45,313 bases of DNA. It comes from a virus. Positions 40,693-45,313 of the stretch are shown here, one piece after another (position 1 is the stretch's first letter; the number at the start of each line of letters is the position of its first letter). Below the pieces are notes generated by a model. That model worked only from the letters and a program-made list of their open reading frames with translations. It searched no databases and was not told the DNA's origin. Made by a program: the position numbers and the translations under genes. The stretch covers positions 1 through 45,313 of IMG/VR virus record IMGVR_UViG_3300031841_005713; one strand, 5' to 3'.

Positions 40693-42681
40693 TTAGTTTA
40701 AAATTTCTAAATATTTTTTATAAATTTCTTTTTCTTCTTCAATTTTCCAAGATCTGTTTTCTTGATTTGTACTAATACCTTCAGGGTTAAAATAGTACAG
40801 ACCTAATGTTTCAGGTACTTTTTTATACTCAAATCCACCGTGTGCACCGCGAAGCCAAAAATCCCAGTCGGCTGCGGAGCGATATTTTTCATCAAACCAA
40901 CCATTAGTTTTATGCATGGATTTTCTCCACATTGGCATGCAGTGTGGAGGGTTGCCTCTCAACATTGCATCTTTAGAAAACTGCTCTGCTGGGTATTTAG
41001 CACCATTGGAGGTATTATTATTAAATGTTTCATTGGGTTGAAATGTCATAAAGTTTTCTGTATATACACAATCTATTTCTGGATGTGCATATAAATATTT
41101 TCCTAATTTTTCTGCAAATTCTGGTGATTTTCTATCATCTAAGTTAGCATTTGAAATAAAGTCTCCTGTGCAATTTTTAATTGCCATATTCCAAGCAGCA
41201 TATATGCCAGGATCTTCATCAAGCTTAAAATATTTAATATTATTTGGATACTTTTCTAACCATGGTTTAATCAGTTCATCTTCATTTTCGGGTGAGTTAC
41301 AATTTACTAACACCAGTTCACATTTGTCTTCAAAAATTGTTTGTGAGGTAATATCATTCATAAACTCCTCAAAATATTTTTCTCCTGCATACACTGATGT
41401 AATAAAAGATATTTTTGGAATATCTTTTACAGATACAGAGTTATATGAAAATATTTTTTCCCCGTAAACTTTTTCTGCAAATATTTCATACTTTTTATTT
41501 TCTTCAAACTCTTGTTCTAACCATAGTTTTAGTCTTTTTGCTTCACCCTGTAAAAGACCATAGTTTTTTACAGCCTCTCTCATTGCAGTTTTGCAGCTAG
41601 CTTCACTTGGATAAGCCCATTTCATATTAGGCTCTATTACTCCTTTCCAAAGAACTTCTGGTTGAACCTGTTCAAGCTTATAATTAACCTTGCTAAAATG
41701 AGGTCTTAGTTTTTCTCCACCCTTTTTAGTCTTTTTTGGAGCATAAAGAAAATCTTTTTGTCCGCCAAAATCATGTGTAATCACTGGCATGCCAGAATAG
41801 GCTGCTTCAAATAATGGTAGCCCAAATCCTTCGCCATGACCAAAATTCAACATAGCTTTAATTTTTGAATTTTTAAATAGCGAGTGTATTTCTTTTTCAT
41901 CCATATATCCATGAAGAAAATATATTTTACACTTTTTGTTTGGATATTTTGTTATAATCTCTTTAAGTGCATTATTAACAAAACTTTTATCTATGTAGCT
42001 GTTGCCTTTCATGAAAGTTTTAACAACAAGACCTACATTTTCGTCATCATGAAATTCTTGGCAAAACCAATCAACTGTATTTGGGAGATTCTTTCTAGGT
42101 CCCCATTGTGCCATTGTTAAAAAATTAAAATCTGTCTCTAATTGAAGATCTAGTTCTTTTGTCTCGACTTTCTTGACGGGATAATGAACCACTTCAATTG
42201 GTTTACTTAAAATAAAATCTATCTCATTGCCATCTTGATCTTGTGCTTTAATTGGAGTTTTTAGACCAGCTTTAGCATGCTCAGAAATAACTAATATTCT
42301 ATCTGCTAATTGATGACACTTGGCTATCCATTCAGGGCATGCTCTATCTGTTTCAATTCCTGCCGTATAAAGAATATTCTCTGGTGCTAGTTTTTGAAGT
42401 TCATTAGGAATTGTAACTTGGAGTGATAAATCAAAAACTGCAATTTGAGGATTTTGCTTTTGTTTTTCTACTAAGGGCTTAGCCTTAATAATTAATTCAT
42501 CAAGCCATCTTCTCTCCTCATTGTCTTCAAAAATCCAGTTAGTGCCGCCCCAAGGGACATTTAATAAATAAATATCAAATAAATCCTCTCTTGACCTTAA
42601 TGATCTCAGGGCAAAACGACATTGCTCTCCGTAACCAGTTTGTGATAGGGCTGGTCCCCTTACTAAAATTTTCTTTTTCAT
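40693..42681 (-). CDS. Bifunctional glycosyltransferase: GT4 (GT-B) fused to GT2 (GT-A)
   Basis: The 662-residue protein has two transferase modules. Residues ~1-405 are GT4-like: TGYGEQCRFALRSL glycine loop, WGPRKNLPNTVDWF, and the E-x7-E motif in GEGFGLPLFEAAYSG (E284, E292). Residues ~420-655 are GT2-like: ISFITSVYAGEKYFEEFMND, NLDDRKSPEF (DD 515-516 as DxD), and RSAADWDFWLRGAHGG as the ED-like catalytic region. Such fusions usually build alternating polysaccharide repeats. Both active-site sets seem intact. It starts in an ATGA overlap with the GT4 gene, so the two are probably translated together. Confidence 0.9.
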   Translation of the reverse strand: MKKKILVRGPALSQTGYGEQCRFALRSLRSREDLFDIYLLNVPWGGTNWIFEDNEERRWLDELIIKAKPLVEKQKQNPQIAVFDLSLQVTIPNELQKLAPENILYTAGIETDRACPEWIAKCHQLADRILVISEHAKAGLKTPIKAQDQDGNEIDFILSKPIEVVHYPVKKVETKELDLQLETDFNFLTMAQWGPRKNLPNTVDWFCQEFHDDENVGLVVKTFMKGNSYIDKSFVNNALKEIITKYPNKKCKIYFLHGYMDEKEIHSLFKNSKIKAMLNFGHGEGFGLPLFEAAYSGMPVITHDFGGQKDFLYAPKKTKKGGEKLRPHFSKVNYKLEQVQPEVLWKGVIEPNMKWAYPSEASCKTAMREAVKNYGLLQGEAKRLKLWLEQEFEENKKYEIFAEKVYGEKIFSYNSVSVKDIPKISFITSVYAGEKYFEEFMNDITSQTIFEDKCELVLVNCNSPENEDELIKPWLEKYPNNIKYFKLDEDPGIYAAWNMAIKNCTGDFISNANLDDRKSPEFAEKLGKYLYAHPEIDCVYTENFMTFQPNETFNNNTSNGAKYPAEQFSKDAMLRGNPPHCMPMWRKSMHKTNGWFDEKYRSAADWDFWLRGAHGGFEYKKVPETLGLYYFNPEGISTNQENRSWKIEEEKEIYKKYLEILN

Positions 42682-43940
42682 GCTACTTCTTCTAATGTCC
42701 AGTTTTGTTTTCTATTGCGAGTTTCCCAAGAGCCATGCTCTTTATGTACTCGTGTAAAAATTTCGTCCCATGTTTTAATAAAATTATTAAAATTGTAATT
42801 TGATTCCACATGTTTGCGACCTTTTAAACCAAGTTCTTTTCTCTGTTTTGGTGTCTTGTTAAACATTTCGACTAGAGCATCTACAACTTGATTTTTTGAT
42901 AGCCTGTCTTCATAAATAAATGGCACCTCTTGCGAGCCAACAACAGTTTTACTAGCCGGCTCAAGACCAATTCCAAAACATTGATCACCGTCAGTTATTT
43001 GCTCCTTTAAACCGCCTGTCATATTAACAATAATAGGGGTTCCGCAAGATAAAGATTCTAGAGTTCCAAGACCAAAACCTTCAGCATCTGATATGTTTAT
43101 AGTACAATCGACCATGTTATACATGGCTGCTAAGTTCTCAGGGTGTAGCTTCTCTCTTGAGAAAAGTACTTGTCCGTCGTTTAACCCAATGTCTTCAATT
43201 AGAGCCTCTAGGTTAGATCCTGCCTGATCTCTTGGATTAGTATGCATTAGTAGTGTAGCTTTGTCATGACCCACCCTATCTAAGAAGTCCTTAAACCAAA
43301 GAATTAAAGTGGCTCCCATCTTTCTACGAGCATTTCTATTATTCCAAAAAACAATAAACTTGTCTTTATCATCTTTAAAGTTGTCTTCTCTAAGTTGATT
43401 TACAAGTTTATTTTCCAATGGCTTAAAAATATCTAAATTAACAGCATGTGGAACATACTGTCTTTCTACATTTGGTGAAACATTTGCCACAATATCATCT
43501 GTAACCTTAGAAATTGTAGCAATAAAGTCATTACTATTGTAATATTGTTTATTGAATGTTGGATAAGGATAATTATCCCACACATGATAATAAATCATAG
43601 GGACATTGTAACGAATTTCTTCTTCAATTTGCCATAACCAACCCCAAAAGCGAGGGTCAGTCATAAACCAAACAATATCTGGTTTTTCTGACCATAACAT
43701 GGCTCTAACAGCCTCTTGTGTACCGTAACCGTCAGTAGGCACAATAACCCAATCGTCACCAAATTCCTCTGTTTTAATTGGTCTATAATCTTGGTGCTTA
43801 ATTAAGCCACCAAAAGAAATAAACTGGTACTTGCCAGTTCTAAGCATACCCTCAATTATATATCTTGTCTGTGTTCCAACACCAGATGGTGTAAGCGGGT
43901 GATCGCTTAATGTAAATATCTTTATCTTTTTATCACTCAT
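42678..43940 (-). CDS. GT4-family glycosyltransferase
   Basis: This 420-residue GT-B retaining transferase carries LTPSGVGTQTRYIIEGML, YVPHAVNLDIFKP, VFWNNRNARRKMG and the nucleotide-sugar motif AEGFGLGTLESLSCGTPII (E287 and E295, E-x7-E). It lacks a signal or membrane segment. I place the start at ATG 43940 because the upstream in-frame codon at 43946 is TTG, while ATG 43940 overlaps the nuclease stop by 4 nt (ATGA) and has GGAAC upstream. It opens the sugar block and is paired with the GT4-GT2 fusion that follows. Confidence 0.9.
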   Translation of the reverse strand: MSDKKIKIFTLSDHPLTPSGVGTQTRYIIEGMLRTGKYQFISFGGLIKHQDYRPIKTEEFGDDWVIVPTDGYGTQEAVRAMLWSEKPDIVWFMTDPRFWGWLWQIEEEIRYNVPMIYYHVWDNYPYPTFNKQYYNSNDFIATISKVTDDIVANVSPNVERQYVPHAVNLDIFKPLENKLVNQLREDNFKDDKDKFIVFWNNRNARRKMGATLILWFKDFLDRVGHDKATLLMHTNPRDQAGSNLEALIEDIGLNDGQVLFSREKLHPENLAAMYNMVDCTINISDAEGFGLGTLESLSCGTPIIVNMTGGLKEQITDGDQCFGIGLEPASKTVVGSQEVPFIYEDRLSKNQVVDALVEMFNKTPKQRKELGLKGRKHVESNYNFNNFIKTWDEIFTRVHKEHGSWETRNRKQNWTLEEVA

Positions 43941-44719
43941 GTACAATGTTCCGTTTTAAAGAATGGGCAAGTTCCATACATTTTATGACAACTTAACCGA
44001 TTTTTTAAGTGTCTTTCGTTAGAAATATTATACAAGGCATCTGTTAAAAGTTTAACAGCATTTTTAGTTTTTTTATCACCACTTGTGACTCTAAAGATTT
44101 CAACCTTCTTTCCCTTCTTCGCTGTTCGCTTGAGTAGTCCAAAGTGAGTCTCAATCATTGATGGGTCAACACTGTATTTTTCAGCAAAGAACTTCTTATA
44201 AAAAGTAAGCTGATAAGTGGTAAGTTTTTCTGCTTTTCTACGGGCATCCCAGCCCCAAGAGCAAGTCTTCCAGTCTAAAATGTGGTACTTGCCGTCTGGA
44301 GTCTTAACGATAAGGTCAACATAGCCCTTAAAGTCATACTCTTTTTTGGGAAACTCAATGATTCGCTCAAAGAGTTGCTCCTCAACTTGGTGAACTTCAT
44401 ACTCACCAAAATAGTTTTTTAAGGCTTCGGTGACTTCTACTACGATCTCCTTGCCTTGATTCATAAATTGTTCTATTGTTTTTTGCTCTACATCTTCTAA
44501 TTTTGTGAGTTCTTCCTTGAATCGGCTTTCAAAGAGTGTAGTTGGATCGCTAACTTGGTGATCCATTGGTGCAATTTCCTCGCACACAGAGTGAACAGCC
44601 GTTCCAAAGGTCGTAAAAATAGAATCAGTACGCGGATTAAGTTTATCTTCATTTACTAATTTCCTGTAGTGTGGACACATGGTCCAGTTTTTAAGTTCTG
44701 AATAAGAAATATGTGGCAT
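43937..44719 (-). CDS. PD-(D/E)XK nuclease, RecB/Cas4-like
   Basis: This 260-residue nuclease of the RecB/PDDEXK_1 type has SYSELKNWTMCPHYRKL with C15, FGTAVHSVCEEI with H43, DFKGYVDLIV with D135, HILDWKTCSW giving D149-x-K151, and TTYQLTFYKKFF giving the QxxxY motif (170-174). Three C-terminal cysteines (C244, C251, C259) with C15 could hold a 4Fe-4S cluster as in Cas4/AddB, although spacing differs from the usual C-x2-C-x5-C. No cas gene is near, so a recombination or DNA-processing role in the phage is likely. GAGGATG precedes the ATG. It overlaps the first transferase gene by 4 nt. Confidence 0.88.
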   Translation of the reverse strand: MPHISYSELKNWTMCPHYRKLVNEDKLNPRTDSIFTTFGTAVHSVCEEIAPMDHQVSDPTTLFESRFKEELTKLEDVEQKTIEQFMNQGKEIVVEVTEALKNYFGEYEVHQVEEQLFERIIEFPKKEYDFKGYVDLIVKTPDGKYHILDWKTCSWGWDARRKAEKLTTYQLTFYKKFFAEKYSVDPSMIETHFGLLKRTAKKGKKVEIFRVTSGDKKTKNAVKLLTDALYNISNERHLKNRLSCHKMYGTCPFFKTEHCT

Positions 44720-44726
44720 AACATCC

Positions 44727-45313
44727 TCAAAAAAATTGTCTGAGTTTATTATACAACACTGGGCTCATCCTGTAAAGCATTTCTTGATCACCCTTCAACC
44801 AGTTCTCAAAACCGGCTGCGAAGTATTCTCTTAATGATGTTGCGGCATAAGGGTTTGTAAATATGCCTGAACAATACTTCCAAAGTTTATCATAACCTAT
44901 TGTGTTTGCTAAATAATCATCCAACTCTTTTGAGTAGTTTATCTGATTAAAGTCAAAAGGTGGTGTTCTACCGCCTTCGTACATTGAAATTACATTCTTA
45001 AGTTGATTTCTTTTGTTTTTAAATTCTTTTGCTAAGAAGCCGTCCTCGTAGATCTCTTCGTAGTAAGGTTTCTCAAATGAGTGGGCTAGCTCGTGAAAAA
45101 AGTTCATTAAAATGTCTTCAATAAAATCAACATTGTTAGACAAATAAATTGTACCGTCCTTGTAGTAAGACTTGTAGTTCTCTTTATCTAGGTTTGGAAA
45201 CCTTCCAAACTTTATTTTGTTTACATGGTTGAGAGCCTTTGGGGAAAGTGTCTCTTTAAGTTTATCGATAAAAAAGTTTATGTCTCTGGAATTAAAGCTG
45301 CCTTTGTCTTGAA
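44727..45313 (-). CDS. Metallopeptidase-like protein with HExxH (M34/ATLF-like), N-terminus beyond window
   Basis: Only the C-terminal ~195 codons are present. The frame is open to the right edge, and the in-frame TTG at 45143 is not the real start. It encodes FFHELAHSFEKP (HExxH at 45095-45081) and, ~85 residues later, SLREYFAAGFENWL, which offers a third Glu ligand in the style of anthrax lethal factor-like (ATLF/M34) peptidases. That assignment of the third ligand is inference. Preceding residues (DGTIYLSNNVDFIEDIL) form a beta-helix lead-in. Phages of large myoviruses encode such domains, whose targets are not known. It ends 7 nt before the nuclease gene. Confidence 0.75.
   Translation of the reverse strand, partial: QDKGSFNSRDINFFIDKLKETLSPKALNHVNKIKFGRFPNLDKENYKSYYKDGTIYLSNNVDFIEDILMNFFHELAHSFEKPYYEEIYEDGFLAKEFKNKRNQLKNVISMYEGGRTPPFDFNQINYSKELDDYLANTIGYDKLWKYCSGIFTNPYAATSLREYFAAGFENWLKGDQEMLYRMSPVLYNKLRQFF

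Noticed and set aside
43941-43946. Two-codon extension of the first GT4 gene
   Set aside because: Starts with TTG; ATG 43940 gives the usual ATGA coupling with the nuclease gene.

Overview
The window is a piece of a tailed double-stranded DNA phage with a contractile, T4-like (myovirus) tail. It shows a gp25-like and a gp6-like baseplate wedge protein, a gp55-like late sigma factor, and very tight packing of genes that all lie on the minus strand. The DNA is A+T-rich. Most starts carry a good Shine-Dalgarno sequence (AGGAG, AAGGA or AGGGGA types), so the host is a bacterium. LPS-type heptose genes and a peptidoglycan peptidase in the hub point to a Gram-negative host. The overall look suggests a marine T4-like phage, but that is inference. 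No photosynthesis gene, tRNA, integrase, insertion sequence or CRISPR array is visible.

Layout in the direction of transcription (high to low coordinates). (1) 45.3-43.9 kb: an edge-truncated HExxH metallopeptidase and a PD-(D/E)XK nuclease with Cas4-like cysteines. (2) 43.9-21.4 kb: about 27 genes of surface-glycan or nucleotide-sugar chemistry. These comprise two large glycosyltransferases (one a GT4-GT2 fusion) and two smaller ones; a split HldE-like heptose kinase and nucleotidyltransferase with a GT9-like protein, a mini HAD phosphatase and a cupin; an exostosin-like transferase; a B12-type radical SAM protein; two methyltransferase-like proteins; a split E1 alpha/beta pair beside a split transketolase (four consecutive thiamine-diphosphate genes); a PLP aminotransferase; two Fe(II)/2-oxoglutarate-type oxygenases; a classical SDR; and five extended SDRs that include a complete GDP-mannose to GDP-L-fucose pair (gmd, fcl). 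(3) 21.4-19.7 kb: three small genes, the gp55-like sigma factor and a small helical protein. (4) 19.7-1 kb: tail genes. These are a hub-like protein with an M15 peptidase domain, a coiled-coil structural protein, a 1453-residue orphan, a small protein, gp25, gp6, a DNRLRE-type beta protein, and an open reading frame of at least 2607 codons with an N-terminal LamG domain that runs off the left edge.

How it may work together: the tail block would build a baseplate with carbohydrate-binding-like modules and a cell-wall peptidase. The 22-kb sugar block could make and transfer decorated deoxy-sugars or heptoses, either to change the infected cell's LPS or capsule or to glycosylate the virion. The transketolase, HldE-like kinase, HAD phosphatase and HldE-like nucleotidyltransferase together resemble most of a heptose-nucleotide route that starts from pentose-phosphate intermediates. 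Two intergenic gaps inside the block (30071-30141 and 34447-34500) each hold a sigma70-like promoter candidate, so the block may be transcribed as nested units. Nearly all other junctions are 1-4 nt overlaps (ATGA, TAATG, GTGA) or gaps of a few bases, and the longest stretch without a gene is 71 nt.
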